From Bacillota bacterium (GTDB taxonomy: Bacteria > Bacillota > Desulfotomaculia > Desulfotomaculales > Desulforudaceae), in contig JBFLXL010000008.1 in NCBI GenBank assembly GCA_040757205.1, forward strand, positions 1 to 64,000: DNA of 64,000 nucleotides. The letters are read 5' to 3'. The notes beneath the pieces are model-generated. The model was not told the origin of the DNA and ran no database searches. It worked only from the letters and a program-made list of their open reading frames with translations. Both the position numbers and the translations under genes were made by a program. Shown here one piece after another: positions 26,666-35,199 of the stretch; position 1 is the first letter of the stretch, and every line of letters begins with the position of its first letter.

Positions 26666-28447
26666 ATGAAAGGACAGGCTCCTCGTCCTGCGGACGATGT
26701 GGTGGTGCTGGATGAATCCCCTAAAAAAGGATTTTCGGAACTCTTTAAAAGCGAGGATTATTGGGCCATTTGGTTGGGTGCCGTCGTTTTGCTGATGGGG
26801 TTGTTTCTTTACGTGGTCCTGGGTCCGGTGACCGATGCCCGTCAGAAGATAGACGAATACAATGCCGTTATGGCCGCGGAAGCCCAGAGAGCCCCTTTTA
26901 AAACCATGGCCTGGCACCAAGCCCGGGAGGCTAAGGAAAAAGTAACCACCAGATCGGAGCCGGCCAAAATACTGGAACAATATCTGGCCCGGCCCGGCAG
27001 ATGGGATACCAGCCCCGCGGCTTCATTCTACCTGAGCCCGGAAGAGGCCAAAGCCGTCAGTGAGGCCAACAAACCCAAGTTCGAGGCGGCCCAAAAGGAA
27101 AGGGAGGAAGCGGAGGCAAAGGCTAAAATAGCCGAGGCAGACGCTGCCGCCGCCGGTTATAAGGATGCCGCTCTAAATGCTCAGGCGGGGTCACAAATCG
27201 ACGCATGGATAAAGGCCCGGGAAGCGGAAGCAAAGGCGAAAAAAGCCGCCGAAACCAAACCATATAATCACTTTGTATCTCTGGGCGTACTGTGCGTGGC
27301 CCTGGGACTGTTCTTTTCGATCGGCATGAAGATAATGGGCGCCAGTCTGCGCCGGTTTTTGCTCGGTTTTCCTTTTGTGTTTCTCCTGGCGGCACTGGCC
27401 TATTTCCTGGCCGCCCAGGTTGACATCAGGGCGTGGGGATTGGAGTATGTCCTCTGGGCCATTATCATCGGCCTTTTGATCAGCAATACCGTCGGCACCC
27501 CCAAGTGGGTGATGCCGGCGGTGCAAACCGAGTATTATATTAAAACAGGCCTGATTCTACTGGGGGCCAGTATTCTTTTCGGCAAGATCATTCTGGTGGG
27601 GCTCCCGGGATTGCTCATTACCTGGGTGGCTTGCCCGGCGGTGCTGATCTTTACGTACTGGTTCGGCCAGCGCATATTGAAAATGGAATCCAAGACTCTG
27701 AACATTGTGTTGTCCGCCGATATGTCGGTGAGCGGCGTGTCGGCGGCCATAGCCACCGCCGCCGCCTGCCGGGCCAAAAAAGAGGAACTTACCCTGGCCA
27801 TCGGCATCTCCATTATTTTCACTTCCCTCATGATGTTTGTCATGCCTGCTGTGGCCAAAGCCGTGGGAATGCACCCGGTGCTGGCCGGCGCATGGATGGG
27901 TGGTTCCATTGATTCCACCGGGGCGGTGGTGGCAGCGGGCGCACTGCTGGGAAACGAAGCCATGACTGTGGCCGCCACCATCAAAATGATCCAGAACATA
28001 CTGATAGGGATCGTGGCCTTTGGTGTGGCGGCTTACTGGACCACGGTGGTGGACCGCACCCGCGCCGGCGAAGTGGAACTCACCGCAGGCGCAGCAGTCA
28101 GGGAGATTTGGAAGCGTTTCCCAAGATTCATCCTGGGCTTTTTGGGGGCTTCCCTGGTATTCTCCGCCATTTATCAGTACCTGGGCCCGGACATGGGCAA
28201 GGCGGTGCTGGACGAAGGAATGATCAGGGGTTGGAGTTCAATCCTGCAAGGCTGGTTTTTTGCCTTGGCTTTTGTATCCATCGGCCTGGGGACCAACTTC
28301 CGGGAGCTGAAAAAATACCTCAAGGGCGGCAAACCGGTAATACTCTATATTGTGGGTCAGTCCGCCCAGTGGATAATCACCCTGGTCATGGCCTACCTGC
28401 TGTTCTTTGTACTGTTTAGGAGTATTACGGATAGGCTCATGATGTAA
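26666..28447 (+). CDS. UPF0324/YeiH-type membrane protein with N-terminal extension
   Basis: 593 residues. After a membrane segment (about 34-56) and a charged, alanine-rich coiled coil (about 130-195, AEAKAKIAEADAAAAG), the UPF0324 core begins near residue 210. It has about ten membrane spans and family blocks IIIGLLISNT, KTGLILLGASILFG, VLSADMSVSGVSAAIATAAA and HPVLAGAWMGGSIDSTGAVV. Members are called putative sulfate exporters, but function is unproven. Standard members are about 340 residues, so the 210-residue extension is notable. Placed behind two Mn2+ riboswitches, it may export Mn2+ or a counter-ion; this is inference. The start ATG follows GGGGGTGTGAT. Confidence 0.88.
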   Translation: MKGQAPRPADDVVVLDESPKKGFSELFKSEDYWAIWLGAVVLLMGLFLYVVLGPVTDARQKIDEYNAVMAAEAQRAPFKTMAWHQAREAKEKVTTRSEPAKILEQYLARPGRWDTSPAASFYLSPEEAKAVSEANKPKFEAAQKEREEAEAKAKIAEADAAAAGYKDAALNAQAGSQIDAWIKAREAEAKAKKAAETKPYNHFVSLGVLCVALGLFFSIGMKIMGASLRRFLLGFPFVFLLAALAYFLAAQVDIRAWGLEYVLWAIIIGLLISNTVGTPKWVMPAVQTEYYIKTGLILLGASILFGKIILVGLPGLLITWVACPAVLIFTYWFGQRILKMESKTLNIVLSADMSVSGVSAAIATAAACRAKKEELTLAIGISIIFTSLMMFVMPAVAKAVGMHPVLAGAWMGGSIDSTGAVVAAGALLGNEAMTVAATIKMIQNILIGIVAFGVAAYWTTVVDRTRAGEVELTAGAAVREIWKRFPRFILGFLGASLVFSAIYQYLGPDMGKAVLDEGMIRGWSSILQGWFFALAFVSIGLGTNFRELKKYLKGGKPVILYIVGQSAQWIITLVMAYLLFFVLFRSITDRLMM

Positions 28448-28484
28448 CCTCCGAAGCACAATGGCAGAATGCGGAATACGGGGA

Positions 28485-28784
28485 ATGATGATGGAAAAGG
28501 ACAGATATGCCGAAAGACCCGGCGGACCCAAGGGTCCGCCGGGCACAAACAACAAATGGCTCGTTTTTTTGCTGACGGTGTCGCTCCTGATGATTTTCGC
28601 CTTTGTGTTGCTTCCCGGACTCCCGGGCCTCTTGGGCCTCAAGCATAGCCATAATCTGATCATCGAAGAGGGTATCGAAGCGGGGGCTTTTTTTTACCCC
28701 GATGTAAAAAAAGTCGGGGAAGCCGAGTCCTACTTGCGGGATTCCCGCGACTACGCCCCACCGGGGTGCGACATTTCCCAGTAA
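28485..28784 (+). CDS. Small single-TM hypothetical protein
   Basis: About 100 residues, beginning at one of three consecutive ATG codons (28485-28493) after GGGG. A Gly/Pro-rich start, one strong membrane segment (WLVFLLTVSLLMIFAFVLLP), then a hydrophilic C-terminus (IEEGIEAGAFFYPDVKKVGE). It is unrecognised. It follows the UPF0324 gene by 37 bp and precedes riboswitch 3, so it probably belongs to the first Mn2+-controlled transcript. Confidence 0.6.
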   Translation: MMMEKDRYAERPGGPKGPPGTNNKWLVFLLTVSLLMIFAFVLLPGLPGLLGLKHSHNLIIEEGIEAGAFFYPDVKKVGEAESYLRDSRDYAPPGCDISQ

Positions 28785-28825
28785 TACCAATGCTTTTCCG
28801 GATTACGTTTTTTGGCGAAAACATC

Positions 28826-28854
28826 TTGACAGGCCCCAAGAAAAATCATAATAT
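28826..28854 (+). promoter_or_regulatory. SigA promoter of riboswitch 3
   Basis: TTGACA at 28826-28831, 17-bp spacer, TAATAT at 28849-28854. The surrounding bases (aacatcttgacag…tcataatattaggg) match the promoter at 25814 closely, so both units derive from one ancestor. Confidence 0.85.
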
Positions 28855-28857
28855 TAG

Positions 28858-29025
28858 GGTAGGTAGGGGGGAGTAGCTCCGAGTAGCGGGCATCGTCAGC
28901 ACGTCCTATGTTGTGTGGACCGGTGCCGCAAATCAGAGTGTTGGTGTATTATGTCTGATGAGCAAGACCTTTACCAGGTATGGCACTTTTATGCAAGTGC
29001 GTCTGGTAGGGGTTTATTTATTTTT
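28858..29025 (+). ncRNA. yybP-ykoY Mn2+ riboswitch 3 with terminator
   Basis: The GGGGGGAGTAGCTCC, CATCGTCAGCACGTCC and GATGAGCAAGACCTTTACC blocks are conserved. The terminator pairs GACCTTTACCAG (about 28966-28977) with CTGGTAGGGGTT (29003-29014), followed by a T-rich tail. It precedes a P-type cation ATPase by 50 bp. It is more diverged from copies 1 and 2 than they are from each other. Confidence 0.93.
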
Positions 29026-29075
29026 ATTGTTTCTACTACTAACTGACCAATAACTGACCGAAAAGGAGATTATCC

Positions 29076-31733
29076 ATGCCGACATCTTCACGGTGGCACT
29101 GCCTGAGCGTTGAAGAAACGCTCGGGGAACTCAAGACGTCGCAGAGTGGACTGACCTCGGAAGAGGCCCGGGAGCGCCTTGCCGTCTACGGCCGCAATGA
29201 GCTGGAAGAGAAGAAAAAGAGGACGCCACTCATGATGGCCCTGGACCAGTTCAAGGATTTCCTGGTCGTCGCGCTGCTCATTGCCGCGGTTGTCTCCGGC
29301 GTCGTTGGGAAGCCCACCGCCTCCCTGGCGATTCTCGCTATCGTGATCTTAAACGCGATCATCGGCTTTATTCAGGAGTACCGGGCCGAAGAGGCCATGG
29401 CGGCGCTGAAACGAATGGCGGCGCCCCTCGCCACTGTCCTGCGGGACAATGTGCCCGCGCAGGTCAAAGCCGCCGAGCTTGTTCCCGGAGACCTGGTGCT
29501 GCTGGAGGCGGGCCAAATCGTACCTGCGGATCTGCGCGTGGTGGAAACGGCGAATATGCTGGTGGAGGAGGCCGCCTTGACCGGGGAATCCGTTCCCGTG
29601 GAAAAGCACACCAGAAAGCTTCGCGACCCCCATCTCCCCCTCGGCGACAGAAAGAACATGGCCTATCTGGGGACCGTGGTCACTTATGGCCGCGCCTCCG
29701 GGGTCGTCGTCGCCACGGGCATGGGCACGGAAATGGGGACGATCGCGACCCTGCTTCAGGAAGAACAAGCGGCGAAAACCCCCCTTCAGCAGCGGTTTGC
29801 CGTTTTCGGCAAGCGGCTGGCGGCGGCGATTTTCGTGATCTGCGCCGTCATATTCGTGGCGGGTCTGATGCGGGGAGAGCCGGTCTTCCTGATGCTGCTC
29901 ACCGCCGTCAGTCTTGCCGTGGCGGCCATTCCCGAGGCCCTGCCCGCCGTTGTCACCATCACCCTGGCCATCGGCGCAAAGAAGCTGGTAAAACAGAATG
30001 CCCTGGTGCGAAAGCTGCCCGCCGTCGAAACCCTCGGCTCCGTAACCTATATCTGTTCGGACAAGACCGGCACCCTTACGCTCAACAAGATGACGGTGGA
30101 AGAGGTGTACGCCGAAGGACGTCTGGCGGCGGCCGAGGAACTGCGCGGCGCTCCTTCGGCCGCGCATGCGGCATCCTCCTTTACCACGCTGCTCACGGCC
30201 ATGAGCCTGTCGAACGATGTAAAGGTCGGCGCGGGCGGCGCCGTAAATGGCGACCCCACCGAGGTGGCGCTTTTTGCCCTGGCGGAGGAGAGCGGGTTCG
30301 GCAAGGCCGCGATGGAGAAAAAGTACCCGCGCCTCGCGGAATTGCCCTTTGATTCGGACCGCAAGCTCATGACCACCTTTCACGCCTGGGAGGACGGGAA
30401 GATCGTCTCGTTTACGAAAGGCGCGGTCGAGGTGGTCTTGGACCAAACCGAGGGGATGCTCACGGCGCAGGGCGAGACCGCCCCCATTTCTCCCGAGGTC
30501 GAATGCGTGAGCGAGCAGATCGCCGGGGACGGGCTGCGGGTCCTGGGCTTCGGGATGCGGATCTGGGAGAGGCTCCCCGACGACCTCTCACCCGCCGGCG
30601 TGGAGACCGGGCTCACCCTGATCGGTCTCGCGGGCTTGATGGACCCGCCCCGGCCGGAGGCGGTGGATGCCGTGGCTGTATGCCGGTCGGCCGGCATTAC
30701 GCCCGTGATGATCACGGGCGACCACCCGGCCACGGCGCTTACCATTGCGCGGCGCGTCGGCATCGTGACGGACGGCGCGGAGACGGTGATGACCGGCCGG
30801 GACCTCGAAAAATTGCCGCCGGAGGCGTTCGAGGAGCGGGTCGAGCACATCCGGGTTTATGCGCGCGTGGCGCCGGAGCAAAAACTCAGGATCGTCAGGG
30901 CCCTGCAGGACCGGGGCCAGTTCGTGGCCATGACGGGCGACGGCGTGAACGACGCGCCGGCGCTCAAGCGGGCGAATATCGGGGTCGCCATGGGGATCAC
31001 CGGAACGGACGTGTCCAAGGAGGCGTCGAGTTTGATTCTCCTTGACGACAACTTCGCGACGATCGTAAAAGCGGTGAAGGAAGGACGGCGCATTTACGAC
31101 AACATCCTTAAATTCATGAAATACTCCCTGACCTGTAACGCGGGGACCGTCTGGGCCGTGTTCCTTGCGCCCTTTTTCGGACTGCCTCTTCCCCTTCTGC
31201 CACTGCAAATATTGTGGATGAACCTCCTGTGCGACAGCCTTCCCGGGATCGCCTTGACCGCGGAGCCCGCCGAGAGCAGGGTGATGCAACGTCCTCCCCG
31301 CAGGCCGGACGAGGGAGTCTTCGCTCAAAACCGCGGCCTTTTCATTGTCCTCTTCGGGCTGGTCATCGGCGCCTCGGTCCTTCTTTTTCAGGCCTACAGC
31401 ATGCACGCGGGGCTGGCGTGGCAGACCATGGTATTCACCGCGCTGGTGCTCGGAAGAATGGCGGCCATCCTGGCCATGCGCTCGGAAAATGACTTGCTGC
31501 TCTCCATCGGTGTCTTCAGCAACAGGTCGCTCCTGGGCGCGGTGCTCCTCGTCGTCCTGCTCCAGATGGCGGTCGTGTATCTGCCGTTTGCAAACGACAT
31601 ATTCGACACCACGCCGCTTACGTTCCACGAGCTGGCGCTCACGCTCGCCCTGTCGGTCGTGATGTTCCTGGCCCTCGAGGTTGCAAAGGCGTTCAAACCG
31701 CGGGCCCGGCTGCAACCGTATTCAATGTCGTAG
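29076..31733 (+). CDS. P2-type cation ATPase (Ca2+/Mn2+ exporter type)
   Basis: 885 residues, full length. Actuator motif TGES (ALTGESVPVEKH) at about 170; M4 motif IPEALP in place of the commoner IPEGLP; phosphorylation site ICSDKTGTLTLNKMTV; N-domain GDPTEVALFALAEESGF; hinge [20 protein letters not shown]; six C-terminal membrane spans. This is the PMR1/SERCA-like class that pumps Ca2+ and/or Mn2+ out using ATP. Its Mn2+ riboswitch points to a role in Mn2+ efflux. The start ATG follows AAAAGGAG by nine bases. Confidence 0.95.
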   Translation: MPTSSRWHCLSVEETLGELKTSQSGLTSEEARERLAVYGRNELEEKKKRTPLMMALDQFKDFLVVALLIAAVVSGVVGKPTASLAILAIVILNAIIGFIQEYRAEEAMAALKRMAAPLATVLRDNVPAQVKAAELVPGDLVLLEAGQIVPADLRVVETANMLVEEAALTGESVPVEKHTRKLRDPHLPLGDRKNMAYLGTVVTYGRASGVVVATGMGTEMGTIATLLQEEQAAKTPLQQRFAVFGKRLAAAIFVICAVIFVAGLMRGEPVFLMLLTAVSLAVAAIPEALPAVVTITLAIGAKKLVKQNALVRKLPAVETLGSVTYICSDKTGTLTLNKMTVEEVYAEGRLAAAEELRGAPSAAHAASSFTTLLTAMSLSNDVKVGAGGAVNGDPTEVALFALAEESGFGKAAMEKKYPRLAELPFDSDRKLMTTFHAWEDGKIVSFTKGAVEVVLDQTEGMLTAQGETAPISPEVECVSEQIAGDGLRVLGFGMRIWERLPDDLSPAGVETGLTLIGLAGLMDPPRPEAVDAVAVCRSAGITPVMITGDHPATALTIARRVGIVTDGAETVMTGRDLEKLPPEAFEERVEHIRVYARVAPEQKLRIVRALQDRGQFVAMTGDGVNDAPALKRANIGVAMGITGTDVSKEASSLILLDDNFATIVKAVKEGRRIYDNILKFMKYSLTCNAGTVWAVFLAPFFGLPLPLLPLQILWMNLLCDSLPGIALTAEPAESRVMQRPPRRPDEGVFAQNRGLFIVLFGLVIGASVLLFQAYSMHAGLAWQTMVFTALVLGRMAAILAMRSENDLLLSIGVFSNRSLLGAVLLVVLLQMAVVYLPFANDIFDTTPLTFHELALTLALSVVMFLALEVAKAFKPRARLQPYSMS

Positions 31734-31787
31734 TACGGGTGGTCGCCGCAAACCGGCCAACAAACCGGGGTGGGCCGCGTCAGAGCC

Positions 31788-31824
31788 TGAAAAAGAAAGG
31801 GGGGCCTTCATTAAGGAAGGCCCC
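31788..31824 (-). terminator. Terminator between the ATPase and hcp
   Basis: GGGGCCTTC (31801-31809) and GAAGGCCCC (31816-31824) form a nine-pair stem. The T-run lies on the minus strand (31790-31798). It serves hcp transcripts, and perhaps the ATPase on the other strand. Confidence 0.65.
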
Positions 31825-32001
31825 TCACGAGTTGGTTTCGGCGGGACGCATGGGCAGCGGCCGGCGCGCGGCGGCGGCTGGGAGCGCGGGGGGCGCGGCC
31901 GGGGGCGCAACCTGAGAAATAACCAGTTGCGGCTATTTTCACGCAGCGGGCGTGGAGCTTTTTTCTGCTCCCAGTCCGGGACAGCCGCCTTTTCTTTTGA
32001 C

Positions 32002-33636
32002 CTAGCCCAGGATCGCCGCCAGGTCCTGGTCCGGCGTGGTGATCGGCTTGAGGTCAAAGGCCTTGACCAGCGTTTCCAGGACGTTTGGGGAGACAAACGC
32101 CGGCAGGCTGGGCCCCAGGCGGATATTCCTGATCCCGAGGTGCAGCAGGGTGAGCAGGATGGCGACCGCCTTCTGCTCGTACCAGGACAGCACCATGGAA
32201 AGCGGCAGGTCGTTGACGCCGCACTTAAAGGCGCCGGCCAGCGCCACGGCGATCTGGACGGCGGAGTAGGCGTCGTTGCACTGCCCGATGTCCAGCAAGC
32301 GCGGGATGCCGCCGATGTCGCCGAGCTTTTGATCAAAGAAACGGAACTTGCCGCACGCCAGGGTCAGGACCACGGTATCCCGGGGAGTCTTGGCCACGAA
32401 CTCGGTGTAGTAGTTGCGGCCGGGCTTCGCCCCGTCGCAGCCGGCGACCAGGAAGAAGTGCTTGATGTCCCCGTTCTTTACGGCGGCGATGACCTTGTCG
32501 GCCACGCCCAGCACGGTGTTGCGGGCGAATCCCACCAAGACGCTTCCCCGGTCCTCGTCGGCGGCGAAACCGGGCAGCGCCAGCGCCTTCTCGATGACGG
32601 GGGCAAAATCCCCGCCGGCGATATGCTTGACTCCCGGCCAGCCGACGACGCTGGTGGTGAAGATGTTGTCGGCGTAGGCGTCCTTCGGTTCCTGGAGGCA
32701 GTTCGTGGTCATCAGAATCGCCCCGGGAAACTGGGCGAACTCCTTCTTCTGGTTCTGCCAGCCGGTGCCGAAGTGCCCGTAGAAGTGCGGGTGCTTTTTG
32801 AGTTCCGGGTAGCCGTGGGCGGGCAGCATCTCACCGTGGGTGTAGACGTATACGTCCCGGCCCGCGGTCTGCTGGAGCACCGCCTCCAGGTCCTTGAGGT
32901 CGTGACCGGACACCAGGAGGCACTTCCCCTGCTTGTGCCCGAGGGGCACCGCGGTCGGAACCGGGTGGCCGTAAGTGCCGGTGTGGCCCGCGTCCAGAAG
33001 TTCCATGGCGCGCAGGTTGACCTCGCCGCACTGCAACGCCAGCCCGACCCAATCGTCAAGCGTCAGGGCCGGATCGGTCAGGGCGGCCAGGGCCCGGTGG
33101 ATGAAGGCGTAGACCGCGTCGTCCTCCTGCCCCAGGGCTTGCGCGTGCAGCGCGTAGGCCGACATCCCGCTGACCCCGATGACCGTGATCGACTGCAGGG
33201 ACTGTACGTCCGGGTCGGCGCCGCGATCGTAGGGCAGGCCCACCTCTTGCCCCTGACGGATCAGGCCGTCCAGGTCGGGAGCCGGCTGGAAGGAGGCCGC
33301 CGGATCGGAGAAGCCGGTGTTCCCGCCGGCCAGGCGCACCTTTTCCCGGAGTTGGGCCGTCAGCGCGGCGCACCGGCGGATGAGCGCCTCCAGGCGCGCC
33401 GGATCGAAGTTGACGTTGGTCAGCGTCGCGAACAGGCCCTCGGTGGTGAACCGGTCGGCCTCCCGGTCCACGACCCCCACGCGCCGCCCCTCGTGGGCGT
33501 AGAGCGCCAGGCCCTTCACCGCGTGGAGCAAAAGGTCCTGAAGCGCGGCCACCTCGGGCTTCTTCCCGCAGACGCCGGTAACGGTGCAGCCCTTACCCTG
33601 GGCGGTCTGTTCACACTGGTTGCAGAACATCTTCAT
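32002..33636 (-). CDS. hcp: Hydroxylamine reductase / hybrid-cluster protein
   Basis: 544 residues, usual length. The N-terminal cysteine set C5-C8-C17-C23 (MKMFCNQCEQTAQGKG, then CTVTGVC) holds the [4Fe-4S] cluster of the class found in anaerobes. Later Cys/His/Glu residues for the hybrid Fe-S-O cluster lie in GTYGHP, LVAGCDGAKPGRNYYTE, LACGKFRF and DIGQCNDAYSA. Hcp acts as an NO or hydroxylamine reductase and as an S-nitrosylase in nitrosative stress. An Rrf2 regulator lies upstream on the same strand, so NO-responsive control is likely. Confidence 0.97.
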   Translation of the reverse strand: MKMFCNQCEQTAQGKGCTVTGVCGKKPEVAALQDLLLHAVKGLALYAHEGRRVGVVDREADRFTTEGLFATLTNVNFDPARLEALIRRCAALTAQLREKVRLAGGNTGFSDPAASFQPAPDLDGLIRQGQEVGLPYDRGADPDVQSLQSITVIGVSGMSAYALHAQALGQEDDAVYAFIHRALAALTDPALTLDDWVGLALQCGEVNLRAMELLDAGHTGTYGHPVPTAVPLGHKQGKCLLVSGHDLKDLEAVLQQTAGRDVYVYTHGEMLPAHGYPELKKHPHFYGHFGTGWQNQKKEFAQFPGAILMTTNCLQEPKDAYADNIFTTSVVGWPGVKHIAGGDFAPVIEKALALPGFAADEDRGSVLVGFARNTVLGVADKVIAAVKNGDIKHFFLVAGCDGAKPGRNYYTEFVAKTPRDTVVLTLACGKFRFFDQKLGDIGGIPRLLDIGQCNDAYSAVQIAVALAGAFKCGVNDLPLSMVLSWYEQKAVAILLTLLHLGIRNIRLGPSLPAFVSPNVLETLVKAFDLKPITTPDQDLAAILG

Positions 33637-33664
33637 TTCTTTTTTCCTCTCCCTTCGGTTTTTT

Positions 33665-33682
33665 GGGGGTTTTAAAACCCCC
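33665..33682. promoter_or_regulatory. 18-bp perfect palindrome before hcp
   Basis: GGGGGTTTTAAAACCCCC lies 29 bp upstream of the hcp start codon. A perfect dyad this close to the start could be an operator or an RNA hairpin at the 5' end. Which one is not clear. Confidence 0.5.
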
Positions 33683-33859
33683 GGAAGACACTTGCCGGTT
33701 CAAAATGCTGGGCTTGTTGGAATCGCTTTTAGCTTGGGCGCATCTGATTGGGTGGTCGCAAAGTCTTTGTGCGTCTTGTGCCTAATCCCCCCATAATCCC
33801 CCCTTAGATGTAATGGATGATATTTGTCCTCTATGCCCGAAAAAAATTTGGTCCCGTGC

Positions 33860-34303
33860 TCAGGCCGGGGCGCCCCGGGCATCGTGCCCGTGCCCGGACC
33901 GCTCCAGCGCCACGATCTCCGCGAAAGTCTTGCTGTTGAGTTCCGCCACGAGGGCCTGCTGGGCGCTGGTCAGGATGCGGTGGATATGGCACGTGCCCTT
34001 GTTGGGGCACTCGTTGCCGTAGGCGAGGCAGACGTTTATCGCCAGCGGCCCTTCGATCGCCGTAATGACGTCGCCCAGGCGGATCTCGGAACTGGGGCGG
34101 GCCAACCGGACGCCCCCCTGGACGCCGCGCTGGGTGTGCACCAAACCGGCCCGGGCCAGGAGCTGGATGGTCTTTTTCAGGAAGTCTTCCGGGATCTCCT
34201 GGCGTTCGGAGATCACCTTGGCCGGCAGTATTTCGCCGAAGGGCAGCCGGGCCAACTCCAGCAGGGTGTGAACGGCGTATTCCGTTTGACGGGTGATCTG
34301 CAC
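33860..34303 (-). CDS. Rrf2-family regulator (NsrR/IscR-like)
   Basis: 147 residues from GTG 34303, eight bases after AGGAGAG. The Rrf2 winged helix is clear (QITRQTEYAVHTLLELARLP; EIPEDFLKKTIQLLARAGLV; RGVQGGVRLARPSSEIRLGD). Three cysteines in CLAYGNECPNKGTC match the Fe-S ligand loop of NsrR/IscR types. It probably senses NO or Fe-S status and controls hcp downstream. The frame also stays open to 34336, but that start lacks an RBS. An imperfect dyad aggactaaaatcatcct at 34322-34338 in its leader may be an autoregulatory site. Confidence 0.92.
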   Translation of the reverse strand: MQITRQTEYAVHTLLELARLPFGEILPAKVISERQEIPEDFLKKTIQLLARAGLVHTQRGVQGGVRLARPSSEIRLGDVITAIEGPLAINVCLAYGNECPNKGTCHIHRILTSAQQALVAELNSKTFAEIVALERSGHGHDARGAPA

Positions 34304-34423
34304 GGTGCGCTCTCTCCTATAGAGGACTAAAATCATCCTATTTATCTTATACTACAACAGAAGCATAAGGCAACGCAAGTGCCAAACGCAAAAATTTTAG
34401 AAAGCAAGTACCGGTCGGTGCGA

Positions 34424-34763
34424 CATGCCCTGCTCAGATCGGCCGCCGGGGTTTTGCAGCAGGTTTTCCGGGGAAGCGACGTGGTGGCGCGGGTAGGGGG
34501 AGACGAATTCGCCGTCGTACTGCCGGAGAGCGACAAAACGGTGGTCCAGAATGCCTGTCAGCGGATCGGGAGGCGATTGAGCGGCACAACCTGGACCATC
34601 CCGAACTGCCTTTCTGCTTGTCGATTGGTTTTATGGTCACCGACGAGGATGCAGAGAGCCTGGGCGACTTGTTCAGGGAGGCCGACAACTGCCCCGTATA
34701 CTGAGCGCATAAAGTCAGAAAGACGGCGGCCGAAAAAGGAAAGAACAGGGTGAGTGTGTAACT
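34424..34763 (+). pseudogene. GGDEF-domain remnant
   Basis: The frame HALLRSAAGVLQQVFRGSDV then VARVGGDEFAVVLPESDKTV is about 85 percent like residues 580-620 of the CHASE4 protein at 2504. After CQRI the frame shifts and continues as REAIERHNLDHPELPF, then LSIGFMVTDEDAESLGDL and a third frame. The GGDEF motif is intact, but the gene lacks its start and has at least two frameshifts. Confidence 0.88.
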
Positions 34764-34819
34764 AGTATGCAGGGTGCGTGTTCCGGGTTCCGCCTGGGCG
34801 GGGGGCACCGGGCGGGATA

Positions 34820-35170
34820 ATGGAGCGCCTGATGGGGGAGGTTGCAGGCGGCGTGGGCAACATTCCGACCAAGCCGGCGGACGGCGTGGAGGCCGACCCC
34901 CGGTGCGGCAGGGCCTGGTGCCCGTACTGCGCGGACGCGCTGGAGTACGTCTGGGACGCCGCGCTACGGATCGCCCGCTGTCCGGGATGCGGGGTTAGTA
35001 CCCGCGACTTTCACGTCATGCAGGCCAACGGTTTCTGGAATGAAGGCTTTAGGAAGCGGTTCGACGCCGGGGTGAAAAGGTCCCGGCGCAGGTGGGTCAA
35101 GGGCCGGGGGCAAATGCGGAGCCAGCGGGTGCTCTGGTTGCCGATACCTAGAGACCCCGGACCAGATTGA
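34820..35170 (+). CDS. Zinc-ribbon hypothetical protein
   Basis: 116 residues from ATG 34820 (MERLMGEVAGG). A CxxC pair (CPYC) and a second (CPGC) about 24 residues later form a zinc ribbon in CPYCADALEYVWDAALRIAR. The tail is very basic (KRSRRRWVKGRG). It is unrecognised; perhaps a nucleic-acid-binding protein. There is no strong RBS. It ends 30 bp before the convergent methyltransferase gene. Confidence 0.5.
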   Translation: MERLMGEVAGGVGNIPTKPADGVEADPRCGRAWCPYCADALEYVWDAALRIARCPGCGVSTRDFHVMQANGFWNEGFRKRFDAGVKRSRRRWVKGRGQMRSQRVLWLPIPRDPGPD

Positions 35171-35199
35171 CGCCGAGCACCAATGAAGACGATCTTTTG

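Noticed and set aside
31681-33675. 664-residue plus-strand frame
   Set aside because: Antisense to hcp; the Cys-ligand motifs prove the minus-strand gene.
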